This document shows positions 42,045-50,709 of a stretch of 64,000 nucleotides of DNA, piece by piece (the first letter of the stretch is position 1; each line of letters opens with the position of its first letter). This DNA comes from Coriobacteriia bacterium (GTDB lineage Bacteria > Actinomycetota > Coriobacteriia > Anaerosomatales > JAAXUF01), in NCBI GenBank assembly GCA_013336165.1, contig JAAXUF010000007.1, positions 1 through 64,000 on the forward strand. The letters are read 5' to 3'. The notes under the pieces were generated by a model. That model was not told where the DNA came from. It was given only the letters and a program-made list of their open reading frames with translations, and made no database searches. The translations under genes and the position numbers were made by a program.

Positions 42045-42437
42045 GTGCCGATCGTCAGAATCGATATCCAAGCCGGCAAGTCCGCCGCCTACAAGCGGGC
42101 TGTGCTCGACGGTGTGCGCGAAGCGATCGTCTCGACGCTTGGCGTGCCGAGCGATCGCGTCATGCAGCGCCTCGCCGAGACACCGGCCCAAGACGTCGAT
42201 GCACCATCCAAGACCGATCGCCTGACCATCGTCGAGATATCGATGCTCCCCGGACGCGGATCGGACCTAAAAGAGCGTCTCTACGAGATGATTGTGGCCC
42301 GGCTCGGAAATGAGCCGGGCATCTCGGCGAGCGACATCATGGTGCTCGTGAACGATCCCGCCGCGGAGTGTTTCGCGATCGGCGGAGTGATCCAATGCAC
42401 CATCCGACAGGCACCACAGAGCGAGGACACCGAGTGA
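42045..42437 (+). CDS. Tautomerase family protein
   Basis: A 130-residue protein opening (after Met) with PIVRIDIQAGKS. The N-terminal Pro is the catalytic base in 4-oxalocrotonate-tautomerase-like enzymes. Downstream strand and helix signals include RQAPQSED at the end and VEISMLPGRGSDLKERLYEMIV, in the pattern of the longer tautomerase group. The GTG start at 42045 is required for Pro1 to be exposed after Met removal. The stop overlaps the next gene (GTGA). Substrate unknown; keto-enol tautomerisation or dehalogenation are the family's reactions. Confidence 0.8.
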   Translation: MPIVRIDIQAGKSAAYKRAVLDGVREAIVSTLGVPSDRVMQRLAETPAQDVDAPSKTDRLTIVEISMLPGRGSDLKERLYEMIVARLGNEPGISASDIMVLVNDPAAECFAIGGVIQCTIRQAPQSEDTE

Positions 42438-43108
42438 GCAGCGCGATGAAGCCCGAGATCGACAAGATTCGCGCATATACACTCGGTGAGGAGATCGCAA
42501 ACAGCATCATCCACGGCATCGGTGTCGGGTTGTCTGTTGCGGCACTCGCGATCCTGCTCGTGTTCGCCGCCCAAGGAGGCAACCGGTGGGCCATCGCCAG
42601 CGCGATTGTGTTCGGCATCGCGCTAATTCTCGAGTACACGGCATCCACGCTGTATCACAGCTTCCCGCAGCCCAAGGTCAAACACGTCTTCAAGATTCTC
42701 GACCACGCCGGTATCTATCTGCTCATAGCCGGCACCTACACTCCATTCACGCTCATCCCTCTGCGGAACAGCGGCGGGCTGAGGATATTCGCTCTCGTCT
42801 GGACGCTCGCCATCGCCGGCATCGCTGTCGAAGCGTTCTGGGTCTACCGGCCGCGTTGGCTTTCCGCCGCGGTCTATCTGGCCATGAGCTGGCTCATCGT
42901 TTTCACATTCAAGCCGTTGGCGGCCAACATGGATCCGGCCGGCCTATGGTTGCTGATAGCAGGCGGTCTCTCATACACGCTCGGCACGGTGTTCTACGTG
43001 CTCAAGAAGGTCAAGTACATGCACGCGGTGTGGCACTTCTTTGTGCTGGGCGGCAGCGTCGCGCATTTCCTCGCGGTGTTGCTGTACGTGATCATCCCTA
43101 CACGTTAG
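42434..43108 (+). CDS. Hemolysin III / YqfA family membrane protein (PAQR)
   Basis: A 224-residue seven-helix membrane protein of the hemolysin III (PAQR) family. The N-terminal EEIANSIIHGIGVGLSVAAL, the conserved SxLYHSF (STLYHSFPQPK) and a C-terminal HAVWHFFVLGGSVAHFLAVL hold the His and Ser residues that bind zinc in adiponectin-receptor-like proteins. The GTG start at 42434 overlaps the tautomerase stop by 4 bp and has GAGG 8 bp ahead; ATG at 42446 lacks a site. It is convergent with the following gene with overlapping ends (43098-43108). Confidence 0.9.
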   Translation: MSSAMKPEIDKIRAYTLGEEIANSIIHGIGVGLSVAALAILLVFAAQGGNRWAIASAIVFGIALILEYTASTLYHSFPQPKVKHVFKILDHAGIYLLIAGTYTPFTLIPLRNSGGLRIFALVWTLAIAGIAVEAFWVYRPRWLSAAVYLAMSWLIVFTFKPLAANMDPAGLWLLIAGGLSYTLGTVFYVLKKVKYMHAVWHFFVLGGSVAHFLAVLLYVIIPTR

Positions 43109-43793
43109 CGACGTTGCTGTAGCCGCGCTGCTCCCAGTACCCTCTGAAGCTCGCATCGTTTGAGACCTCAATCGTCTTGATCCACTTCGCCCACTTGTAG
43201 CCGAGGTAGTTCTCGGCGACCGTCCTGAATGGGTACCCGTACTCGGTAGGGAGCGTGACGCCGTTGACTGACCAAGCCAGCATCACGTTGTTGTCGATGA
43301 TGACCTTGAGCGGCATCGATGTCGTGTAGCCGTCCGAGCAGCGGAAGATCACGGTCGATGCCGAGGAGTCGTAGCCGGCGCGCTCAAGCACGTCGCGCAG
43401 CAGCACGCCGTCCCAGACATGCACGACGCTCCAGCCTTCGACGCACGGCAGCTTCACGAGCTTGCGGGTCGAGGGCATCGCATGCACGTCGTCGTACGAA
43501 AGCGACAGCGGCTTTGAAGTCTTCCCATTCACCTCGAGCCGATAGTCCGCTGTGGCGAGCTGCTGGACGCCATTGATGCCCTGCACCTTCGCCGATCGGT
43601 ACGGGTCAAGCTGGGTTCCTTGGTAGTTGCTGATTTCGCTGCCGAACCCGGCGGATGAAGTCGTCGAACCGTCGCCACCGGTGCCGGTGCCGGATGGCTG
43701 CGACTCAAACACGCATCCTGCGAGTGCGAGCGTCGGCGCGAGGGCGGCAACGAAGGCCAGCCATTGGCGTCTACTGTACAGGGCCTGAGTCAT
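43098..43793 (-). CDS. Molybdopterin-binding oxidoreductase, sulfite oxidase/MsrP fold, exported lipoprotein
   Basis: A 231-residue single-domain molybdoprotein. The N-terminus has SRRQWLAF, a twin-arginine-like signal, and LALAGC with Cys27 as a lipobox, so it should be Tat-exported and anchored outside. KLVKLPCVEGW (Cys117) holds the conserved Mo-coordinating cysteine of sulfite-oxidase-fold proteins. The C-terminal YPFRTVAENYLGYKWAKWIKTIEV matches the end of the Oxidored_molyb domain. Family members reduce methionine sulfoxide (MsrP) or oxidise sulfite. There is no MsrQ-like haem partner beside it; an FNR-like reductase is divergent from it. Confidence 0.88.
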   Translation of the reverse strand: MTQALYSRRQWLAFVAALAPTLALAGCVFESQPSGTGTGGDGSTTSSAGFGSEISNYQGTQLDPYRSAKVQGINGVQQLATADYRLEVNGKTSKPLSLSYDDVHAMPSTRKLVKLPCVEGWSVVHVWDGVLLRDVLERAGYDSSASTVIFRCSDGYTTSMPLKVIIDNNVMLAWSVNGVTLPTEYGYPFRTVAENYLGYKWAKWIKTIEVSNDASFRGYWEQRGYSNVANV

Positions 43794-43889
43794 GACGGTC
43801 GCTTCTCCTCATCAGTGCCGCTGCTGTATTGTCGGCACGTGAGGGGTATATCCCCCGAAATACAACGCACACGTGAGGAGACCTCAAGA

Positions 43890-44591
43890 ATGTCGGGCCG
43901 ATACACGATCGAGTACGTGGGGCGTGACCTGTGCGGAACCGATATCGCGACGTTTCGTTTCACCCGGCCCAAAGGCTACGATTTCGCGTCCGGCCAGTGG
44001 TTCACCCCGACGATCGAGACCGCCGAGGGCATGCAGACCAAGACGTTCTCGCACTCATCGGCGCCCGGTGACGACTGGATCGAGCTCACCACGCGGCTCT
44101 CAGGCTCCGCCTTCAAAAACGCGCTCCTCGCCCTTGCGCCCGGCACGAGCGTCACGATGTCCGGCCCCGGCGGGCATCTCGGCCTGCCCGAATCCGCCGA
44201 CAAGGTCGCTTTTCTGGTTGGCGGCGTGGGCATCACGCCGGTGAGGAGCATCCTGCGCGATGCACAGCAGCGGGGCCGCCGATTTGAAGATGCGCTGCTG
44301 ATGTACGGAAACCGCGATGAGTCGTGTATGCCGTTTCGCGCTGAACTCGAGGGCATGGCCGACATCGGCGTGCGGCTCGTCCACTGCTTCGAGCGTGCAC
44401 CCGACTCGTGGGCGGGCGAACGGGGCTTCATCACCGCCGAGATGACTCTTCGGTACCTTGGTCCTTCCGACGAGCGGCTGTTCTTGGTGGCCGGACCGCC
44501 CGTGATGGTCTCGGCGATGGAGCGAGTGCTCGATCAACTCCAAATACCCGCCGCTCGCAGACTCGTCGAACGTTTTGGGGCCGCCGGATAG
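43890..44591 (+). CDS. Ferredoxin-NADP reductase-like flavoprotein
   Basis: A 233-residue two-domain reductase. N-terminal FAD-binding barrel: ASGQWFTPT with KTFSHSSAP (compare the R-x-Y-S motif), and GPGGHLGLP. C-terminal NAD(P) domain: FLVGGVGITPVRSILRDA (GGxGxTP). There is no fused 2Fe-2S domain. It starts at ATG 43890 behind GAGGAG and faces away from the molybdoprotein gene with 96 bp between them. The pair could share regulation, but the reductase is cytoplasmic and the molybdoprotein is exported, so a direct electron link needs a membrane carrier. Confidence 0.85.
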   Translation: MSGRYTIEYVGRDLCGTDIATFRFTRPKGYDFASGQWFTPTIETAEGMQTKTFSHSSAPGDDWIELTTRLSGSAFKNALLALAPGTSVTMSGPGGHLGLPESADKVAFLVGGVGITPVRSILRDAQQRGRRFEDALLMYGNRDESCMPFRAELEGMADIGVRLVHCFERAPDSWAGERGFITAEMTLRYLGPSDERLFLVAGPPVMVSAMERVLDQLQIPAARRLVERFGAAG

Positions 44592-44650
44592 AAAACGGTT
44601 CGGCATTTGCTGAGACAGAGTTTGCAGTGCGCGGCTATTCAGCACCGTGG

Positions 44651-45043
44651 ATGTCTGGTCTTGGCGAGAAGGTTCGGAAAACAGGGATGATCGAGCGAGC
44701 AAATCTGCCTGAAGGCTTTGTTGACCAAGCTGTCTTTGGGTTCGTCCAGACACATGTCACGTCGCTCTTGGCGTGGGACGTGATCATGTTCTTCGTGACC
44801 AACCAAGACGTAGTGCTCGACGATGCAACGCTGTCTTTTGTGCTGCGCCGTCACCCGGCTGAGATACGCGCCGAGGTCGAAGCTCTCTGCGATGCGCGGA
44901 TTCTCCTTCCTTGTGATGGTGGGGTGCGCTACAGCCCCGAACCCGATCTTCATGAGCAGATCGAGCATTTTGCCGAGTCGTGCCGCGATCGCGAGCAGCG
45001 CCTCGTTCTAGTCAGTTCCGTCTTGCAGCGGACCGCCGAATAG
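44651..45043 (+). CDS. Small winged-helix-like hypothetical protein
   Basis: A 130-residue soluble protein. VDQAVFGFVQTHVTSLLAWDVIMFFVTN and ATLSFVLRRHPAEIRAEVEALCDARIL, followed by a beta-hairpin-like CDGGVRYSP, give the helix-helix-wing order of a small winged-helix domain, as seen in one-domain regulators. The C-terminal 35 residues are a charged helix. It lies 60 bp after the flavin reductase on the same strand. No partner or DNA motif is known. The start (ATG 44651) has a weak ribosome site; 44687 is possible. Confidence 0.6.
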   Translation: MSGLGEKVRKTGMIERANLPEGFVDQAVFGFVQTHVTSLLAWDVIMFFVTNQDVVLDDATLSFVLRRHPAEIRAEVEALCDARILLPCDGGVRYSPEPDLHEQIEHFAESCRDREQRLVLVSSVLQRTAE

Positions 45044-45132
45044 TCGATTGTCGGTCGTCCGACGGGCCTCTTCTTGAAATCTCTTTATCTTTGGGCGGTT
45101 TCTAGAGGGCAGACACTGGTAACCTATACGGC

Positions 45133-46458
45133 ATGGGCAGTACCGGTATTCAAGTTCTTCTGATTCTCGTGCTTGTGGGCATCGGGGGTTACTTCGCTGC
45201 GGCCGAGATCGCTCTCATCAGCGCTCGGACTTCCGCGCTGAAACGCCGCGCGGAAGAGGGTTCGAGGGGCGCCAAAGCTGCCGTCCAGCTTCTCGAAGAG
45301 CCCACCCGCCTTCTTTCCACGATCCAGATAGGGATCACGTTCGTAGGGTTCCTCGCCGCGTCAGTTGGTGCCGTAGCGCTGGCCAAGCCCGTCGAAGAGT
45401 GGTTCCGATCCTTCAACCTGCCATGGCTCGCATCGGTTGCGACGGGTCTCGGCGTCCTGCTCGTGACGCTCCTCATCTCCTACGTGACGCTGGTGTTCGG
45501 CGAACTCGTGCCCAAGCGCCTCGGCCTCCAGCGTGCCGAGAGGGTCGCGATCGCGGTTGCGCGACCGGTGCTGTGGCTTGAAGGAGCGTTCGCGCCTCTT
45601 GTCTGGCTGCTGAGCGCTTCGACCAACGCCGCCGCGCGACTCATTGGCCTCAAGGGTCAGGGCGGACGCCCCGGCGTCTCGGAAGAGGAGATCAAACTCC
45701 TCGTCACCGAACAGGGCAGCCTGCTTGATGAAGAGAAGCGGATGATCCACGAGATTTTCGAGATCGGCGATACCGTTGTGCGCGAGGTAATGGTGCCCCG
45801 AGTCGACATGGCGCTGGTCGAGGACACGGAGACGGTATCCCAGGCCACGTCCATCATGCAGGGCACAGGGTATTCTCGGCTGCCGGTTTATCACGAAGAC
45901 CGTGACCGGATCGTCGGCATCACGCTGCTCAAGGACCTCGTCGGCCCGCTTGCGGAAGGTGACGGCCGCGAGCCGATCATCGAGCACATGCGCGAGCCCG
46001 TGTTTGTCCCAGAGACGAAAGGCATCCTCCCGCTGCTTTCCGAGATGCGTGCGACGCGCAATCAGATAGTCATCGTGGTAGATGAGTACGGTGGAACGGC
46101 GGGTCTGGTCACGATGGAGGACATCGTCGAGGAGATCGTTGGCGAGATCGCCGATGAGTTCGACCGCGACCACCGCTATATCCAGCAGGCTGGACCGCAT
46201 GAGTGGGTGGTCGACGGGCGTTTCTCAATCGAGGATGCCATCGAGCGCAGGATGCCGGTCGAAGAGTCCGACGAATACGAGACCGTCGCCGGGTGGCTTC
46301 TGGCCGAGCTTGGCCACATACCGGTGTCGGGTGAGCGGTATGAGCATAACGGTTGGGAATTTCGAGTTCAGACGATGCGACGCCGCCGTGTTTCTCGAAT
46401 CCGCGTGACGGAGCGCGTTGACGTTGCGGCGGCCGATGCGACCAAGAAACACGAGTAG
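45133..46458 (+). CDS. CNNM/CorC-type transporter (DUF21-CBS-CorC_HlyC)
   Basis: A 441-residue protein in the order DUF21 membrane domain (about 1-180, four hydrophobic segments), CBS pair (about 200-330), and C-terminal CorC_HlyC domain (about 345-430). Visible motifs include the N-terminal [23 protein letters not shown], the segment [18 protein letters not shown], and the CBS part [23 protein letters not shown]. Family members (MpfA, YhdP, YrkA, CorC) handle Mg2+ or other divalent ions. It is 8 bp ahead of the PspC gene in the same direction. Confidence 0.92.
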   Translation: MGSTGIQVLLILVLVGIGGYFAAAEIALISARTSALKRRAEEGSRGAKAAVQLLEEPTRLLSTIQIGITFVGFLAASVGAVALAKPVEEWFRSFNLPWLASVATGLGVLLVTLLISYVTLVFGELVPKRLGLQRAERVAIAVARPVLWLEGAFAPLVWLLSASTNAAARLIGLKGQGGRPGVSEEEIKLLVTEQGSLLDEEKRMIHEIFEIGDTVVREVMVPRVDMALVEDTETVSQATSIMQGTGYSRLPVYHEDRDRIVGITLLKDLVGPLAEGDGREPIIEHMREPVFVPETKGILPLLSEMRATRNQIVIVVDEYGGTAGLVTMEDIVEEIVGEIADEFDRDHRYIQQAGPHEWVVDGRFSIEDAIERRMPVEESDEYETVAGWLLAELGHIPVSGERYEHNGWEFRVQTMRRRRVSRIRVTERVDVAAADATKKHE

Positions 46459-46466
46459 GAGCCGTC

Positions 46467-46943
46467 ATGAGCAAGAGCGAAAAACGTGAAGAGTGGACGG
46501 CGATCGTGGGCATCGGCCTCGTGGTGCTCGGGTTGTGGCTCATGATCGAACGGTTCTTCGGCGAGCTCGTGGCGCCGTTGCGCCAAGCGATTGACGTTCT
46601 CGGGCGTGTAGGCTGGCCGCTCTCACTGATCGCGCTCGGCGTGCTGCTGCTTGTTGCCGCGCGCCGCCGCTCGGTCGAAGGCGTCGATGCCCGCAGGCTG
46701 TATCGCTCGCGCAGCGAACGCATGGTGGGCGGGGTTCTCGGCGGCATCGCAGAGTACGTGGGCTGGCAGCCGACCGTCGTGCGCGTGATGTACGTCGTGT
46801 TCGCCGTCATCACCGGCTTCGGGCCGGCGCTGCTGCTCTACATCATCGCGACGATCGTCATTCCCGAGGGGGCCGTCGCAGCGCCCCCGGAACCCCCTGC
46901 ACCGCCTGCACCACCCGCACCTCCTGCGCCCCCGGCGTACTAG
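46467..46943 (+). CDS. PspC-domain envelope protein
   Basis: A 158-residue membrane protein. Two N-terminal helices (about 12-30 and 47-64) are followed by a PspC domain: RLYRSRSERMVGGVLGGIAEYVGW, then VRVMYVVFAVITGFGPALLLYIIATIVIPE, as in phage-shock or toxin-regulator (PspC) proteins. The tail is PPEPPAPPAPPAPPAPPAY. PspC proteins sense membrane stress. The gene follows a CNNM protein and precedes the amidohydrolase gene by 7 bp, so co-transcription is likely. Confidence 0.88.
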   Translation: MSKSEKREEWTAIVGIGLVVLGLWLMIERFFGELVAPLRQAIDVLGRVGWPLSLIALGVLLLVAARRRSVEGVDARRLYRSRSERMVGGVLGGIAEYVGWQPTVVRVMYVVFAVITGFGPALLLYIIATIVIPEGAVAAPPEPPAPPAPPAPPAPPAY

Positions 46944-46950
46944 GAGCATC

Positions 46951-47907
46951 ATGCCGAGAATCGCCGAGGCCAAGCCCACGAAGCCGGGGGATGCGATCGA
47001 CGCACACGTCCACCTGTTCACTGTTGGGCTGATGGAGGAGTTCGTCTCGGCGATGGAGGCTTCCGGCACCGGCGCTCCGGAGCGCTTTCGCGAGGCGCTT
47101 AAGCAGCGCCGATGGGGCCGGCGCAACCAGGTGCTCCCCAACAAGACTCCCGAGCAGACTGCGCGCTGGTACGTCAACCGTCTGCATGCGGCCAACGTCG
47201 CCAAGGCGCTGGTGGTCTCGGTGATGCCGGACAGCCAGTGGACGCGCGACTTCCTTGTGGCGGCGCGCGGTCACGTTCATGCGCTGTGCAACGTCGACCC
47301 ACGCGATCCGGGCGCGCCCGCGCTGCTCGAGCGCGAGATGGCGGCGGGCTTTCGCGGCGTGAAGCTCTACCCCGTCAACCGCAGCTATCGATTGTCTGAC
47401 CCGGCGTGCCGGCCGTTCTTCGAAAAAGCGCACGAGCTGGGCGCGAACATGATCATCCACTACGGCGTCACCGTCGACCCGACGGGCGACCTGCGCTACG
47501 CCGATCCAATCGACCTGTCGCCGGTTGCGCGCGACTACCCGGATCTGAAGTTCGTGGTCGCGCATTTCGGCGCCGGCTGGCTCGACAGCGTGCTGCGGCT
47601 GGCATACCAGTGCAAGAACGTGTGTGTGGACACCTCCGGCACCAACAATTGGATGGATTACTACGTCCCCAAGATGACGCTCGCCGAGGTCTTCGAGCGC
47701 ACACTCACCGCGATGGGCCCGGAGCGCGTGCTGTTTGGCACCGACAGCGGCACGACCGCGCCGTACCGTACCTGGATCCGCTACATGCAGGAGCGCACGG
47801 TCGAGGAGCTGGGTGTCTCGGATGCGGATCGAGACCTCATCATGCGCGGCAATGCGTCGCGGATCTTCCGCCTCGACGAGCCGCTACTGCCGCCGTCGGA
47901 GGAGTAG
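46951..47907 (+). CDS. Amidohydrolase-family protein (TIM-barrel hydrolase)
   Basis: A 318-residue enzyme. DAHVHLFTVGL near the start supplies the two His metal ligands of the amidohydrolase superfamily; HYGVTVDP and VVAHFGAGW are later strand-end His motifs, and FGTDSGT gives the final Asp. These match amidohydrolase-2 proteins (gamma-resorcylate decarboxylase-like and related). The PspC gene ends 7 bp before it and the methyltransferase gene starts 5 bp after it, so all three look co-transcribed. Substrate unknown; a decarboxylase or hydrolase role is possible. Confidence 0.85.
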   Translation: MPRIAEAKPTKPGDAIDAHVHLFTVGLMEEFVSAMEASGTGAPERFREALKQRRWGRRNQVLPNKTPEQTARWYVNRLHAANVAKALVVSVMPDSQWTRDFLVAARGHVHALCNVDPRDPGAPALLEREMAAGFRGVKLYPVNRSYRLSDPACRPFFEKAHELGANMIIHYGVTVDPTGDLRYADPIDLSPVARDYPDLKFVVAHFGAGWLDSVLRLAYQCKNVCVDTSGTNNWMDYYVPKMTLAEVFERTLTAMGPERVLFGTDSGTTAPYRTWIRYMQERTVEELGVSDADRDLIMRGNASRIFRLDEPLLPPSEE

Positions 47908-47912
47908 AAATC

Positions 47913-48713
47913 ATGCCTGCCGAGAACGACGTCCTCAAGCCTGCACCCGCTTCGGACTACGACGAGTTTGTGAATTGGAACGCCCGCCTCGCCCGTGAGC
48001 TGCCATTCTTCCGGCGGGTATTCGACGAGGTCGGTGCGCGCAGTGTGATCGACGTCGGCGCCGGGAGTGCTCGGCATTCGATCGAGTTCGCGGCGTGGGG
48101 GATGTCGGTCGACGCCATCGACCCCACCGACTCGATGCTCTCGCAGGCCGAGGCCAACATCGCCACTGCTGCCGAGCGGATTGCGGAAGCCGGCGGTGAG
48201 CTGCGGCTGACGCGCGGTGGGTTCGGGGGGCTGCAGGCGCTCGGACTGGGAGGTGCCGATGCGCTCATCTGCACCGGCAACGCGCTGCCGCACGTGGGTG
48301 GGCGCGTGAAGTTGCGCGGAGCGCTCGCGGATTTCGCCGCCGTGCTGCGACCAGGGGGAGTGCTGGTCCTGCACCTGCTCAACCACGCGCGCCTGTATGC
48401 GAGCAAGCCACGCGCGATTCCACCGGTGGTGCGCGATACTCCGGCCGGCACTCGAGTTTTCTTGCGAGTGATCAGCTATCCCGAAGGCGACGAGTACCTT
48501 GATTTCGACTTTCTGACGCTGACGCGCGATGCCGGTGGCGAGTGGACGACGACTTCGCGCAGATCCGCGCACACGGCGCTTCCTGTCGACTTGCTGCGCG
48601 AAGAACTCACGGCGGCGGGATTCGAGCACGTCGAGGCGTTCGGTGGCCACGACGGGCATGCGCTCGCCATCGAGCACGACGAGAGTGTGATCGTGGTGGC
48701 TCGGCGAGGGTAG
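47913..48713 (+). CDS. Class I SAM-dependent methyltransferase
   Basis: A 266-residue methyltransferase. VIDVGAGSARHSIEFA (motif I, about 45-60) binds S-adenosylmethionine, AIDPTDSMLSQAEANI is the acidic motif II loop, and ALICTGNALPHVG is motif IV. The C-terminal half has a beta-hairpin extension with IEHDESVIVVARRG at its end. It starts at ATG 47913 behind GGAGGAG and follows the amidohydrolase with a 5-bp gap. The substrate is unknown; small-molecule methylation is the safest call. Confidence 0.88.
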   Translation: MPAENDVLKPAPASDYDEFVNWNARLARELPFFRRVFDEVGARSVIDVGAGSARHSIEFAAWGMSVDAIDPTDSMLSQAEANIATAAERIAEAGGELRLTRGGFGGLQALGLGGADALICTGNALPHVGGRVKLRGALADFAAVLRPGGVLVLHLLNHARLYASKPRAIPPVVRDTPAGTRVFLRVISYPEGDEYLDFDFLTLTRDAGGEWTTTSRRSAHTALPVDLLREELTAAGFEHVEAFGGHDGHALAIEHDESVIVVARRG

Positions 48714-48748
48714 GGCTGTAGCCGAGCACCTTGCAGCCCGACTGTCCT

Positions 48749-48780
48749 TTGACGTATATTTACGATACAAAGTATACGTC
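48749..48780 (+). promoter_or_regulatory. Promoter-operator of the RHH/PIN pair
   Basis: A perfect inverted repeat GACGTATA (48751-48758) / TATACGTC (48773-48780) has a 14-bp spacer. It covers TTGACG (-35, 48749-48754) and TATACG (-10, 48773-48778; 18-bp spacing). A repressor bound here would block the promoter, as is usual for RHH antitoxins. Confidence 0.7.
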
Positions 48781-48796
48781 ACTTTGGAGGTCTCTC

Positions 48797-49039
48797 GTGA
48801 ACACAAAGCTGACCCTGCGTCTCGATGACCGTCTGATCGACAGGGCGAAGCGCTACTCTGACCGTTCGGGCAAGTCGGTCTCACAGCTTGTCTCGGATTA
48901 CTTCTCCCTTATCGAGACGGACGAACACATCCCCGGCACAGAGCTTACGCCGCGAGTCCTCGCGATGATCGGCGCACTCAAAGGCGCCTCGACAACGGAA
49001 GAGGATTATCGCCGTCACCTTGAGGAGAAGTACCGGTGA
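48797..49039 (+). CDS. Ribbon-helix-helix antitoxin (DUF6364-like)
   Basis: An 80-residue protein with the sequence pattern NTKLTLRLDDRLIDRAKRYSDRSGKSVSQLVSDYF: one beta-strand and two helices of a ribbon-helix-helix repressor (DUF6364 type). The tail HLEEKYR is charged and should bind the toxin. The GTG start at 48797 follows TTGGAGG. Toxin translation starts 4 bp inside its stop (GTGA). It should repress its own operator at 48751-48780. Confidence 0.85.
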   Translation: MNTKLTLRLDDRLIDRAKRYSDRSGKSVSQLVSDYFSLIETDEHIPGTELTPRVLAMIGALKGASTTEEDYRRHLEEKYR

Positions 49040-49452
49040 ACATTCTCTTCGACACCAATGTGATCTTGGACGTTCTGCTGGAGAGGGAACCGTACGTCGA
49101 TGCTGCCGCAAAGCTGTTCGCACTCGTGGACAACGGACGCATTAAGGGCTTTATCTGCGCAACAACTGTGACGACGGTCTACTACATCGCGGCGAAGGAC
49201 TTCGGTCGCCGCAGAGCTCGCGATCAAGTTCACGGGCTGCTCGGCTTGTTTGAGGTCGCACCGGTTGATCGCGACGTGTTGGACGGTGCGCTCGACATCG
49301 ACTTTCCGGACTACGAGGATGCCGTGTTGCACGAAGCGGCGCGCGTGGCGGGAGCGGTTGCCATCGTCACGCGCGACCGTCGAGATTTCGCTCACTCGGC
49401 GATTCCGGCGCTCGATCCGCAAGAGTTGCTGGCGGCGATAGCGGCGCAGTAG
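49036..49452 (+). CDS. PIN-domain toxin
   Basis: A 138-residue PIN-domain nuclease: NILFDTNVILDVLLEREPY (first catalytic Asp), TTVTTVYYIAAK in the middle, and FPDYEDAVLHEAARVAGAVAIVTRDRRDF with the C-terminal acid pair. It starts GTG 49036, overlapping the antitoxin stop by 4 bp, with GAGGAG ahead. This is the second PIN system in the window and is not closely related to the AbrB-paired one. The expected activity is metal-dependent RNA cleavage. Confidence 0.87.
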   Translation: MNILFDTNVILDVLLEREPYVDAAAKLFALVDNGRIKGFICATTVTTVYYIAAKDFGRRRARDQVHGLLGLFEVAPVDRDVLDGALDIDFPDYEDAVLHEAARVAGAVAIVTRDRRDFAHSAIPALDPQELLAAIAAQ

Positions 49453-49477
49453 GGTACCGCCTCTCCCACAGCGGGCT

Positions 49478-50665
49478 CTACCACAGTGCCATCTGATGCC
49501 CGGGCCGCTTGCCGTTCAGCAGGACGAATGGCGCGGCGCGCTTCGTGAGGATGCCGAGAGCGCGCAGATCACGCATCTCGCGCAGTGTGCCTTCCTTACG
49601 TGCGTCGAGGATCTGCCGAGCACCCACCGGACCGATTCCGGGAACTCGCAGCAGCTTTGATCGCTCGGCCGTATTGAGCTCGACGGGTTCCTCGGCGAGA
49701 TGGGTGTGCGCCCAGACGAGTTTGGGGTCCTCGGCGAGCGAGAGCTTTCCCTCAGCGTCGTATGGAAACTCGTCAGCGTTGAACCCGTAGTCGCGAAGCA
49801 GGAAATCGCACTGGTACAGTCGGTGCTCGCGCACGGGCGACTCGGCGGGCAGGTCCTCAAAGGGAGTGTTGCTCACGGGGATGAACGCGCTGAAGTAGGC
49901 TCGTGCCAAGCCCGCCTTTTTGCGCAGGTATCCTACAGTGTCGATGATCTCTTTGTCGGTCTCTCCTCCGGGTCCGACGACAAACTGGGTCGTCTGACTC
50001 GGGCCGCTCCTGGCCCTGTTGCGCCAATCCCCGGGAACGCCCTCGTACCGGCTGCGAATCTGCTCGACCATCTGAAGCGGCCGCACCAGCTCCTCGACGA
50101 GCCTTTTGTGGGGAGCAAGGCGCGCGAGGGAAGCGCGGGTTGGCGCCTCTAGGTTCACAGACACGCGGTCGGCTAGTTGCATCGACCGCTCGATCTGCGC
50201 GTACTCGGCGCCGGGCATCAGCTTAAGGTGGATGTAGCCCCCAAAACCATAGTGTCCCCGAAGTATCTCGGCGGTCTTGATGAGGGCGTCCTGCGTGCGG
50301 ACACTTCCCCCCGAAAGGGCGGAACTCAGGAAGATTCCTTGGACCGCGCCTTGACGGTGCAGCCGTTCGAAGGTGGCCGCCAGTTCGTCCGGAGTGAACC
50401 TGGGCTTGCGTCCGTCGCGCTCTGCTCTGAACGGGCAGTAATAGCAGTCACGCTCACATGCCGAGTTCAACAGGGTCTTGAGAAGCGGAATTGTTCTGCC
50501 GCCCGGCATCAAGGCGTGATGGATAAAATGCTCGTCCTGCTTGGATTGACCTAATCGTGACGCAGCGCGAGCTGGCCGCTGCTGCGGAGCACAATCGCTG
50601 CACTGCTCGAACTCCATGTAGGGAGCGATCTCTTCGAGCTTCTCGAGGGCGTCGTTTATGCCCAT
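49478..50665 (-). CDS. Radical SAM protein, putative DNA modification/repair
   Basis: A 395-residue radical SAM enzyme. The CERDCYYC motif (Cys70, 74, 77; CxxxCxxC) binds the [4Fe-4S] cluster that cleaves S-adenosylmethionine. Beside LLKTLLNSACERDC the body has a helix-hairpin-helix near the C-terminus (LLRVPGIGPVGARQILDARK), a DNA-binding element. This is the layout of the family named 'putative DNA modification/repair radical SAM protein'. In many genomes it pairs with a second DUF4130 partner, which is absent here. The ATG at 50665 follows AGAGG. A LexA-like box lies 45 bp upstream. Confidence 0.88.
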   Translation of the reverse strand: MGINDALEKLEEIAPYMEFEQCSDCAPQQRPARAASRLGQSKQDEHFIHHALMPGGRTIPLLKTLLNSACERDCYYCPFRAERDGRKPRFTPDELAATFERLHRQGAVQGIFLSSALSGGSVRTQDALIKTAEILRGHYGFGGYIHLKLMPGAEYAQIERSMQLADRVSVNLEAPTRASLARLAPHKRLVEELVRPLQMVEQIRSRYEGVPGDWRNRARSGPSQTTQFVVGPGGETDKEIIDTVGYLRKKAGLARAYFSAFIPVSNTPFEDLPAESPVREHRLYQCDFLLRDYGFNADEFPYDAEGKLSLAEDPKLVWAHTHLAEEPVELNTAERSKLLRVPGIGPVGARQILDARKEGTLREMRDLRALGILTKRAAPFVLLNGKRPGHQMALW

Positions 50666-50709
50666 GGCTACCTCTGGACTGGGATGAAGGCATCTCTGAG
50701 TTTAGTATA

